Shown piece by piece: positions 49,301-59,238 of a stretch of 64,000 nt of DNA. The DNA lies in NCBI RefSeq assembly GCF_947623445.1, contig NC_135241.1, positions 4,466,501 to 4,530,500 on the forward strand. Direction: 5' to 3'. Every line of letters begins with the position of its first letter. Within the stretch, counting starts at the first letter, position 1. The position numbers and the translations under genes were made by a program. The stretch is from Clavelina lepadiformis (taxonomy: Eukaryota > Chordata > Ascidiacea > Aplousobranchia > Clavelinidae). The notes under the pieces were generated by a model, which ran no database searches, was not told the DNA's origin, and was given only the letters and a program-made list of their open reading frames with translations.

Positions 49301-51989
49301 TGGTTATCAGTTCCGAAATACAGTTGCAAAGTCACAATAAAACACACAACATTGTGCCACAGTGCTGCAATTTGTTATTAAATTTTCCGAAAACCTGTTT
49401 ATTGTTTTTCAGCGAATACGAAGATGTGGCCACCCGGGCCAATCGCGCCGTGATTGGATATCGAGAACCATTCAAGCGTGATGTATTGTCACTCTGCGAA
49501 GCTATGACGCGCCACCTTGTGGTAAAACGTCATGCAATTCGGTACGTAGTACATTGCATTGAAACGTGAAAAGAAATTTTCGACTGAAGAAAGTTTTAGA
49601 CGTGAAACGTTCCTTGGGTTGTGGTTTCAAAGTTACTTGATACATCAACCAATGTTAAAAGCCATAGAAAGTACAACAACAGAATTCATTTAAATCGATC
49701 ACTTGCATTACTAGTTGTTATCGACATATTATCTCCTTGCAGCTTGCTCGAGGCACAGATAGCCACAGGTGGCATAATAGACCTGAGGAGTCCTGTTCGA
49801 ATCAGTGTGAGCGTGGCACAAAAACGGAATCTCTTGGACTTGAACTTGGCGAAAAAATTGGAAAAGCGCGAAACGGCCAGTTACTTTGACCCAGTCACGG
49901 GCGAAAATCTCAACTATTCTGAACTGATGGGAAGGTGGGTTTCTTTTTTTGCTACTTACATGAAACCCAGGAGTTCTTATAGAAGTATTTAAACATCTCA
50001 ATAAACGTGGTGTTACACGGTTAAGGCGGTAACCCAAGGAGGGAGTGTTGAAGTGTATTTCAACTATAAAGAGTCTGATTTAAACACCGAGCCCAGTTTT
50101 GAAATTACGTCACGCGACACCTGAAGGCTCATCCACGGATTCATGTTTAAGAACTCCTTTATGTACCCAAAAATATTCATGCGGGTAAAACGCAGCTCGG
50201 AACAATGTGTGGTGAACCGAAACGAGTTGGTTTGTTTGCACATAGAGAGCGTTTCCAGCCCCCGTTGTGGATCGAAGTTTTACGTATTATCGCATAGTTA
50301 GATAACTTTGTCTATGGTTAAAAAGATTTTGCAATCTTTGTTGAAAAACGCGTGGGCAGTGTAACTACAAAATTAGGCCTCTATCCAAATGTAACCAACA
50401 CAAGAGTGCATTAACGATCCTGCTTATCGACCAAGCGAATAACTCTGACACATCGCTCTTGTAAATGCCTTGGTGCTGTTGCGTGCAACAAAGTGTATTG
50501 GATGAAAGGATTATTGTAACCAAAATAATTACACTTAAAAATTTTCAGAAACAAGGTGGTCACTAATTTTACGTGGTAATATGACGCCTAAAATATTTAC
50601 TATGTTTATGATTTTTGGGTCCATCCATTTTGTGTGAATCCATCACTAAGTTTAGCTTCAAACAATGAGTTTAAAAGCCTTCTAAGTTTTACATAGCCAT
50701 CACGACTTTTTATTGATTTGTTCATATTTTGCAGATGCGTGCTGGACAAGGACTCCAATCTTCTCTTCCTGATGGTGGAGGGAGGAACAGTGACTCAGAA
50801 CGTGAGGCCGTTTGAACCGGAACCAGATTCGATGAAAATTCGAGAAAAAGCGGCCGCCAAGTTAACGACTGAGGTTAACTGCAACTTATGTCAGATTAAA
50901 TGTGACCAACGCTATGAATTAGGCCATTTTGTCGTTGCTTGGTGTTTTAATTCAAAAAACTTTACAATTTCCAAAGCGTTGTCTGTATACTTAAAATGAA
51001 TCTTGGTTCGGTAGAGATAATCCGCAAATTGCTGCGAGGTATTCTTTGAGTTCGCTTTGAAAATAAGCTCAGCTTGCCTGGGAAATGTCACATTCAAGTA
51101 AGAATGTTGCATTGCGCCGTCTGTATATGTAAGGGGTAATTGCCTTGCCCAATACCAGCCTAGTCAAAACAAATCTGCGTGCAGTCAAACTCCTACAATT
51201 TTACGCCATGTGTTAAGAATATATTCTTTGTGACGTGTTTTGTACGTCATAATACCAGAGAGCGGTAAAGCCTGACATTTTTTATGACTATAAAATTGCC
51301 TTCGGAAAAAATCAGTGGTGTGTGCGGCAAGTTGCACCCATTCATGTTATTTAAAGTTAAGTCACCCGTGTTATATTTCTACCGATAGTTTCTCTTGTGT
51401 TTTCCCGTGAAAATATTTCTCTTATCTTCTATGTGGGCAGATTCTAGTGTATACTATTTCGTATGCTTCGTACTAATCTTGATATTATTATTCTCATTGA
51501 CACTAGTATTAAGTCGGTAGACTTTAAAAATTAAGGTCATTTTTCTTAATGTAACCTTGTGCCGTGAATTTAGGTTGTCCAGAGTAAGTCTAAATCTAAA
51601 CGACGAACTTCTTCCCGAACTGACCGACCAGGTATTGGTATTGTCTATACTTGCCTATATTTAGTTTTACAGATTAAGTTTGAATTCCTGCAAACGTTTC
51701 AAAAAAAAATTTGTTTTTAAAAGATTTTCATGCAGTTGTTAACAATAATTCTTTTGTGATACGTTTGGTTTACCTTTAAATATTTCACGTCTGGTACCTA
51801 GCATCCCCGACTTCGAGACCTAGCAGTCCACCGGCTATACTGAGCCGGCGAGTGGTGATTGTTGACCCGAATACCGGTAACGAACTGACGGTCCAGGAGG
51901 CTCTTGAATTCCAACTCATTGATGCAGAGACGGCCAGGCAACTTCTTGAGCAGGAGGGCGATTTTGAGGAAGGGAACACGAGCCCATAG
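40309..51989 (+). CDS. membrane-anchored, Ser/Glu-rich plakin-repeat protein, 23 coding exons (gene A)
   Basis: Exons: 40309-40408, 41259-41350, 41724-41772, 41881-41975, 42155-43418, 43586-43741, 43893-44000, 44259-44354, 44659-44798, 45569-45687, 46116-46228, 46323-46463, 47330-47465, 47630-47763, 48126-48294, 48522-48603, 48705-48900, 48983-49145, 49413-49541, 49743-49934, 50735-50873, 51574-51631, 51802-51989. Phases chain to 4,059 nt (1,352 aa). Residues 1-30 form a single membrane segment ([23 protein letters not shown]) with no clear cleavable signal. Residues about 113-700 are Ser runs alternating with acidic and basic blocks. Plakin modules lie at about 741-998 and 999-1271, with the diagnostic [30 protein letters not shown] and LTYLELM motifs. 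The C-terminus (1290-1352) has a Ser/Arg stretch, then [20 protein letters not shown], resembling the plakin linker domain. Plakin repeats bind intermediate filaments; membrane tethering of such filaments is inferred. No actin-binding, spectrin or rod domains are present. Exons 10 and 22 are the least certain. Confidence 0.87.
42155..43418 (+). repeat. coding repeat: Ser-run/acidic/Val-rich units in gene A exon 5
   Basis: This 1,264-nt exon encodes about ten irregular units of roughly 18-25 residues, each a Ser run plus E/D residues followed by a hydrophobic P-x-V-V/I stretch and K (for example [20 protein letters not shown]). It then continues into [14 protein letters not shown] basic blocks. 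The underlying DNA is a repeated (TCA/AGT/TCT)n with GAA/ACT triplets, a setting prone to slippage. Confidence 0.8.
43586..44354 (+). repeat. three tandemly related small exons in gene A
   Basis: Exons 43586-43741, 43893-44000 and 44259-44354 share phase 1-1 boundaries. They encode the same plan: [40 protein letters not shown] and [20 protein letters not shown], each followed by hydrophobic and basic residues. Exon 44659-44798 starts similarly with a Ser run. The pattern indicates exon duplication. Confidence 0.8.
46116..48603 (+). other. plakin-repeat module 1 of gene A (six exons)
   Basis: About 258 residues, from [12 protein letters not shown] through [15 protein letters not shown]. It contains several 38-residue plectin-type repeats with GEPIAGLL-like, LLEAQ-ATG-IIDP and [14 protein letters not shown] elements. 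The matching region of the downstream gene (55969-56885) has no introns, whereas this one is cut by five. Confidence 0.88.
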
Positions 51990-52627
51990 AGACTCTCTGA
52001 CGTCAAGCGCCTGATGACGTCATCATTTCTTACTATATTCTTGATGTTATTGTTTATCATGATCTCGGAATTTTTACTAATACTGCGCACATAGATGTAC
52101 ATAGGTCATCTAAAAGAAAGGCAAGCTTGGTATTTTTGAGTTAAAGCTTCTCAATTCATTAACAAACTAATTGTCTGTGGATTTCATATTGACGTGTCTT
52201 TTCTATCATTTGGGTGCCTAAGTCTCATGCATATCACGTGTTTATGCTTGCAGCGAATTTGTCAATTAGATCAGTGCACTTACATGTACAGTATACCGTC
52301 ATACCGAGATTTACTGCGACTGAAATGTCGGCCTTCAAGTTGCAGATGTCATTTATAAAAGAGATTAGGAATGCACCAATCGGAACGCTTTTATCGTAAA
52401 GCGCTTGTCAGAGATTAAGACATTAGCCATACGACATCTTCCAGCGTTTGACTTCAAAGAATTACGAACCTGCTTTCGGCGATCGCTTGAAAATGGTCGC
52501 TTTGAACGTCATGTGCAGTGAGCCGTGTCGAGCGAAGAAAGACTTTTTCGCCCAAACAATTGCGTTTGCTACAGCTATAAATGCTTACCTCTATCGTTGT
52601 TAGTTGTGGTGATGCTGCTGCGTTAGC
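51990..52627. other. intergenic between the two plakin-repeat genes
   Basis: About 640 bp with no recognised coding sequence and no canonical AATAAA for the upstream gene. It is too long for the tight spacing typical of trans-spliced operons. Confidence 0.5.
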
Positions 52628-55600
52628 ATGTATTCCCTTTATTTTAACTCGCTGGTAATTTGCTGTATTAGCCAAGTAGTTCAGGCGCAGGAATGCACGA
52701 ACAGGACCCTAACAGCGGCAATCCTCGCGAGCATATTTGCCACGATCGGAGTGGCGATAGTTGTTTTTTTAATTCTTTACTGTTGCCTGAAGAAGCGAAA
52801 AAGTAAGTTTAGTTGCATTTGTTGTTTTATGTTGATCCTATTTGTATGATTGTAAGTAAAACAACGCGTTAATTTTTTAACGTCCACCAGGGAACCAAAT
52901 GAAGTTAAACTGCAGTCTAGCAACGCGTGTTAGCGTCTAAACGCTAATGGCAACTAAAACTTTAGCTAAGGTAATAACGAAAGCTTTTCTACGGTAATTG
53001 CGGTTTCAATTAATAAATTTTAAATGAAGAGCAAAGTTTATTTCATTTTAAACTCATGTTAAATGATTGACACGTTATGTCAAAAAAAACCCACAAGACT
53101 CTCCGTCCTAATTTATTTCCAAGTGTTGTTTACTTGCGTCAAGACGTAGGCTAAATGGACGGCAGTTAGAACGAATTCAACTTCTCAATTAAAGTGGTGT
53201 TATCGGAACGTGTAAACCGATATGTGTGGGTTACTGATAAATCCATCAGCTTTCTAACTGATTCTCTATTCATCTCTTTGAAAGACCTAATGCGTTTGCA
53301 ATCGCCCCTAATCAAGTCAGTTTTGATGATAATGTTGGTATTATTAAAACTTGAAGCTGCTGTTCAACTAATATTATACAAGATACTGATTTTAAAGGCA
53401 TATTTAGGTGTTATCGCTTTTCGCAAAGTCGATCAAGTATGCAAAAGTAATAAAAACATACTTCTGGCTTCGATTCTTTGGTACACCGAGAATACAATTA
53501 TACATTCTATTTGCATATATCATCAGCATTGTGTTCGACCGCTTAACCGATATACCTAATTTCCTTTCAGAAAAGAATGAACTCAACACAACCGTTTCTG
53601 GTTACGATAATCCCCTGGTCATAGCGGATCAAGGTGTGGTTACGTCATACCTAATATTATTGTAACGTTTTGTTTAAAAGGCTGCAATATATTTGCCAAC
53701 GTAATAGGGTTTGGTCACTACGGAACAGTGATTTATTTGTAGGAGAAAAGACCGAACTCAAAGATGTTGTTACGGTTACGGATGGCCCAGTTAAGGGATT
53801 TCAATCGAACGAGGTTGGTTGGTTGGTATTGATATGGGAGCTTTTCGGCTTTTCGGCTTGCCTTTAAAGTTGATAATAATATAACGAACCTCTGATAAGA
53901 TTTATAAGTCTTATTTTTAATACTTGTATCCGGCATGTCACGTATACATACGGTCAGTCACGTATCACGTCAGTTGATGCTCGCCTGCGCGGTCAGTCAC
54001 ACAGTCACTTGTACATCGTTGTGTATATAAAAAAATAAGAAACAAAATGCGAATATTAACTTTTAGAGACGTTAATTTTCAACCCAGTGCTCAATTATTT
54101 GCCTAAATGTTAAGAAAATTAGTGCCAGCGGGTGCTTTTATTTTTCGTTGTTTTTTTCATATCCAAGGATCTGCTTTTCAGGTTGTCACAGTTCTGTTGG
54201 ACCAAAAGCAACCTGCCACAAATGGCTTTGACGTCATGAAAGGTGATCTGGGTGGAATTTTCATAGCACACGTGAAAGAGGATGGGCCAGCTTATAATAA
54301 ACTTTCGAAAGGTGACGATACGCATTCAGCAAAATTATCCTAATTTTACCTTGTTGCATCATCATTCTTAAAGTAGTACAATAGAAAGTTGCCCTGAACA
54401 CTTTGATTTGCATAATGTATACTTCACCTGTTTGTGTTGTCTTGCGTAGGTGACGTCATTGAAAGTGTAACTGTCTTCTTCGATGATATCAATTTTGAAG
54501 ACGCGGTCATGTTGCTTAGCAACGCTGCTCCTTATAAAGTCGCTGTAACGGTTTCAAAAATGGTAAAAAATTGCTAATAACATATGACACTGTGACGATG
54601 CAATAAATAGTTGTAAATGTAACGTTAGTAACCTGTAACGTTAGTAACTAGTTGTAACGTTGTAACTAGCAAAGTATTGTTCGCGTACGTCGGTTAAGTG
54701 CTAGAGAGTGGACACAGTTGTTTACAGCTTTGACCAGCTGTTTCGTCACCTTCTAAGGCGAGGAAGTTTGTTTCTCGCCTCAACCGGTTGCGTTCATTGG
54801 TTTAGTTCTGTTTCTGTTAAATGCAAGTTTGCAGTGAAGTAGTTTTTAGCAATGAACCCGTTAGAGAGTCTTTGTGTTAAAATGTTGTGTTGCTTTAAGA
54901 GTTCGAGTGGATCACCAAATCATCAAAATGGAACTTACGCAGGTTGGTGTTTACTGAAACGCATTCATGCGTCAACAACTATACACTTATACGATATGAA
55001 TACAAGCTACCAGATTATCTTGTTCTAACAGATGTTACAGCAAAGCAACCGTCAATTGCAAACAGTCCAAAACTACAAAATGTAAGGTCAGTCTAAGAAA
55101 ACGAAGAAAATTTTTTTCCTATGCTGCTTAGGATTCTTTCTTTCTTTAAATACTGGTACATGGCAGAACTAATGTTTTGTGGATGTTAGTTTGTGGTTTG
55201 TGTTATCTGAGACTGCATCTATTTAGTACTGAATACTGATATGTCTGATGTATTACTTTGCGGTAGTTTCAAATGGACATAAAATGCTAGTTACGTATAC
55301 GTTAAAAGCCTGCCGGCGGTGGATGGATGTAATTTAATGAAATGTGACGTCATGCTCTTCACAAAGCGGTTTCTAAAGATCTATCAATAATCATTGTATT
55401 TTCAGATCTTCACAAGAAGAAGCAAAACCATTGCCTGTCGTGGTCAAACTCGCCGAAGAATCGGTATATCTTTCGCCGCCTGATACGGTTCAAACAAAAT
55501 ATTCAACTGATGTTTCCACCCCAGACGCAAGAGACAAAGCTATTTCCGGTGATGCTTTATCGACCACGTCATCGAATACGTCATCGTGTAGCAGTGAAGA

Positions 55601-56885
55601 AGTTGCATACATAACACCAACGCTAAGTCAGGAAAAAATAGCTTCCCCCTTTCTCGTTGATGATGATAAAGTTAAAAATTCTGAAGCTTCGGAAAAACTT
55701 TTCGAAGAAACTGTAACAACAGCGCCACTAAGCGACGATATGTATCAAGCCCAGATGTCTCCCAATGGCACTAAAAGATCATCAACTTACTCTTGTTCCA
55801 GCAGCGATTCCAGCGACAGTTTACAAGAAACTCCATCTCAAAACATTTTACCTCCAGGTTTGGCCATGTGCTTGCTTGATTCAGTTACTATCATTTGTGC
55901 TTCCAACAATACAATATACACATACTATATATGCTGTATACTTAATATTACTTGTGCGTTGTTTACAGAAAACAATGTTGTTCTAGAAGAAAAGGAATCA
56001 GACAACGGAGAAGGTCCAAACTCGGATGATGATGAAAAAGAAAAATCTTCAACTGTGAAGTCAAAACTTGAGGAGATCAATTCCGTTTCAGATACTCCTG
56101 AAATGCCCCGTAGACGAAAACGAGAGGACATTGTTTTCCAATCAAGCTGGAGGAAACCAGTAAAGCTTGAAGACCTCATCGCAGCTAGATTGATCACGGA
56201 TCAAACCGCGGAAGCGTTGGAGAGCGGAGAGTTGGAGGAAAGCAAAGTGGCTGAGAATCTGCGTCAGCACTTGAGAGGAGACGAACCCATCGCTGGACTT
56301 CTGCTGATGGAAACAGGAGAAAAAATGTCGCTTTATGACGCAACAAAGCAGAACATGGTTAGGCGAGGAACTGTCCTTAGTTTGCTGGAAGCTCAAGCTG
56401 CCACCGGGAGTATTATTGATCCTTACACTGGAGAGAGGATGAGTGTAGACGAAGCGAAAGCAAGAGGACTAGTGGACTCGCAGTTGGGAGTGATGTTATT
56501 GCGAGCTGAGAGAGCGGCACTCGGGTTCAAAAGTAAAGTCCAAGATAAACCTCTGTCCTTATTTGAAGCGATGAAGCGCAAGCTGGTGGTCGAAAACCAC
56601 GGAATTCGTCTCTTGGAAGCCCAAATTGCTACAGGAGGCATCATCGATCCTCAAGCTAATCACAGGCTCCCGGTAGATGTCGCGTTCGAGCGTGGTTTGT
56701 TCGACGAACGTCTGAACAAGATCTTGGAAGACTCATCGGATGACACAAAGGGATTTTTCGATCCAAACACGAACGAGAATCTGACTTACTTGGAACTTAT
56801 GAAGAGATGCGTAATCGACAAAGATACTTCCCTGAGACTGCTTCCTCTTTTCAAAACAAAACAACCGAGAGGATACTGGAAGTGA
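52628..56885 (+). CDS. single-pass membrane protein with periaxin/AHNAK-type PDZ and plakin-repeat module, 9 coding exons (gene B)
   Basis: Exons: 52628-52802, 53571-53633, 53743-53813, 54182-54311, 54450-54562, 54900-54942, 55032-55086, 55406-55857, 55969-56885. Phases chain to 2,019 nt (672 aa). Residues 1-20 look like a signal peptide ending VVQA. A very short ectodomain (QECTNRT, one N-glycosylation site) precedes a membrane segment at about 30-53 and CCLKKRK. Residues about 104-183 form a PDZ domain: GDLGGIFIAHVKEDGPA as the carboxylate-loop/first half, then GDVIESVTVFFDDINFEDAV and LLSNAAPYKVAVTV, a pattern close to periaxin and AHNAK PDZ domains. Ser/Thr-rich sequence follows, then one plakin module (about 420-672) with [39 protein letters not shown] and [18 protein letters not shown]. 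The module is very close to module 1 of the upstream gene, so the two are tandem paralogues in the plakin part. Exon 6 (43 nt) is the least certain. Confidence 0.85.
53743..54562 (+). other. PDZ-domain exons of gene B (periaxin/AHNAK type)
   Basis: Exons 53743-53813, 54182-54311 and 54450-54562. The frame runs VVTVLLDQKQ, GGIFIAHVKEDGPAY, then GDVIESVTVFFDDINFEDAV with an APYKV ending. Generic PDZ domains have GDxIxxVNG at this place; here the FF(D/E)(N/D)(I/F) replacement is the periaxin/AHNAK variant. The upstream paralogue has no equivalent exons. Confidence 0.8.
54605..54672 (+). repeat. short imperfect tandem repeat in gene B intron 5
   Basis: Several near-copies of GTAACGTTAGTAAC(CT) and GTTGTAACTAG in a row, about 45 bp after the last PDZ exon. 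No function is suggested. Confidence 0.6.
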
Positions 56886-58441
56886 ATCAGCCATGACAAT
56901 CTGTTGTACATAAGCTTATACTGAGCATATGAGTCTTCCACTTTTTTCACTTCCCTATCTAAAACTTAACCCTAACTTATATGGCGGATAAACAAATGAA
57001 GCTATTTGGTAACTTACAATAGTTATTTTACTTATGTTACTGCAAACTTGATTAACACTAAATATAACCAGTTAAACACTTGTAGTTTTGTTTAAATATT
57101 CTTGAGCAATGCTGCTTGTAAAACGGAATAAATTGCCATTGTAGCGACCTACGCTTATGACAAATAGGATGAATGCAGTTTTGTGTCGAGGTTGCAGTTT
57201 CAAGAAAAAAAAATATGGCGCCAGATCTAGACAAGGAGCCAAGTCACATTCAAGCGCTAAGGACGCCCAAATAGTTTTGGTTTTGGCATGTATTTGAGGA
57301 AGAAAGTTTTAAGGCTTGAAATAAGATCGCTGCTCATGCCGCTTTTTCCTTAGCACAAGCCTACCTTTTGTTAGGGTTATTGCGATCATGTAGCAATGGA
57401 ATCGTAATAAGCCGACTGATTTGCCTATATAGTTATTCAACCGAGCGGAGTAGCCACCAAGCGTGGCAACACAGCGGTACTTCATTTATTTGTTAGCACG
57501 TTTATAAAAGTCTTCAACAAAAACTTTGCCATTGAAGTTCACAGGACACAGGACAGAATTTGCCAATCACGCTGAAAATTTTTTTTTCATCCATTCTTGT
57601 TTTTTTGACGTGCTGCTTTTTACTTTTTCGTTTACCTTGTTTTTAAGTGCGGTTGGTGTAGCCTGCCATCCCACTGAGTCGGATACTTATGACGCCGGGT
57701 GGATTGACAAACATTTCTGGCCAGCGTTGGCTTAGACTATACTGGTGAAAGGGACAAACCTTTAAATGAAAAAGCCAATGACGACCGATGCAAGCTGATG
57801 TTATAGTCGAACAAAAACAAAAGCAATAGATCTTAAACATGTAATGCTTTTGCACTAATGCACCACACGTGACCATGTGAACAAATTGTAGGCAACTGAG
57901 GATGTATCTGTTTTAGATACAAATTCCAGACGGCTTCACCTAAAGCAATGTAGTTGATTTTGCTTGATTTAATCACATGACAAAGTTGTAGTTTGCTGTT
58001 ATGCAACATGTTGTGTTACAAATTTCTGAAATTCCTTTTTGTCCTGTTTACCGTTGATTTACCTTGTTAGATCCGTGTAAACAAGTTCTCAACCTATTAA
58101 AGCAAATAATAAAAATATTAAACATGTTAAAAATATCATCATCTGCGAGAAGAGTTGCCGGAGCGTTTTTGTTTTTGAAGAATACTGGTGGTTGACAAAA
58201 AAAGCAACCTATCATCGAAGATACCGTAGAGGTTTTGTTTGATGCAAATAAATAGTCGTAAGTAGTTAAATCGTTAACTTTCACGTTTGTGCTCGTTTCA
58301 TGTGAGCCCTTTCAAACTTTCACAATTACGAGGTTGCTGAGTGGAAAGCTGACAAGGTTTCCAACCAACATTCATTCGTTTGTCGGGCTTAAAAGGATAT
58401 CTTAGCTGGAGCAAAGACTGACCACTAGTGTTAATACAGAG
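56886..58441. other. intergenic; 3' end of gene B on the left
   Basis: Contains the probable polyadenylation signal of gene B at 57127-57132. Nothing else is recognised. A short plus-strand frame near 57.5 kb has no splice or codon support. Confidence 0.5.
57127..57132 (+). other. polyadenylation signal of gene B
   Basis: AATAAA about 240 nt after the TGA at 56883-56885; the first canonical one downstream. Confidence 0.5.
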
Positions 58442-59084
58442 ATGTATTTCGACGAGGAAAGCTGCGCATCATCCTTGGACAGTTCATCAGTCGCTTCAAG
58501 TGAAAACCCTAGACGATTGGCTGGTGAGATGTTTTGCATGTTTTGGTAGCAGTAAGGGTCAAATCTGTTCAGATAAATTTTGTTAAAAGTTAATCTTCTT
58601 TTTCGAACTTTTAGGCTGTTCAAGGAAGTCGTGCCTAATTTGGTGGTCGTTATTTGTCTTCAGCGCAATGTTGGCGTCAGGATTTATTATGTGTGCATTT
58701 GGCGGCGGATTCTCAGAATACTATTATACAACAATAGGAATGATTCTCTTGGTTGCATCTGTCTTGCCTCTTTTGACAGCTTGTGTGCCATTATTGTTGC
58801 GGTGTATGAAGCACAGGCTGATCCCGAGAAGTACACCTGCACAGACGTTTGTCCTTACTGACATAAACCGAACAGAGCCGGTTTATTCCCGTCATGTGTT
58901 GCCAGTCGCCGAGTATTATGATTCCCGGTATTACTCAAGAAGTACACAACAGAATAGTGCCCAGTCCACAAGATTTCCCGTGGAATCGACGCCAACTAAC
59001 TTGTGGCAAAACTGCTCGTTTCAAGAGAACTGCACCCCGCCCACCTACCAGGAAGTAATGGCAGCTGAAACCTCGCAGAAGTGA
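58442..59084 (+). CDS. two-pass membrane protein with PPxY motif, unrecognised family, 2 exons (183 aa)
   Basis: Exons 58442-58523 and 58615-59084 with a 91-bp GT-AG intron; phases fit. The N-terminal cytoplasmic-type segment is Ser/acidic (DEESCASSLDSSSVASSE). Two hydrophobic segments at about 34-55 and 66-88 are separated by a short Gly/Tyr loop (GGGFSEYYYTT), and a long polar tail ends near PPTYQEV (PPxY at 169-172), a class of motif bound by WW domains, for example of Nedd4-type ubiquitin ligases. The TACAG just before the ATG could be a trans-splice acceptor, as many ascidian genes use a spliced leader, but that is not established here. No named family is recognised. Confidence 0.75.
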
Positions 59085-59201
59085 CGTGATTCTTTAAAAA
59101 GTAAACCGGCATGCACTTTCTCAACGCGGAAACAAGTCATCAAGTAGCTTATAAACGAAATTTCGATAAAACTCTGTGCTATTTTCCGCATGAATGCGAC
59201 G

Positions 59202-59214
59202 ATTAAAGATTAAA
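59202..59214 (+). other. polyadenylation signal(s) of the PPxY protein gene
   Basis: Two ATTAAA hexamers, 59202-59207 and 59209-59214, about 120 nt after the stop. Confidence 0.4.
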
Positions 59215-59238
59215 GGATTTTTGTCTGCGTTTGTAATT

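Noticed and set aside
51990..52627. Operon-type linkage of the two plakin-repeat genes
   Set aside because: The gap of about 640 bp is too long for the tight spacing expected in tunicate operons, and gene B has its own signal-peptide start exon.
55857..55968. Continuous frame through 55.4-56.9 kb as a single exon
   Set aside because: The stretch from 55858 to 55968 reads as a hydrophobic insert and has perfect GT and TTTACAG ends with matching phase 1, so it is a frame-open intron.
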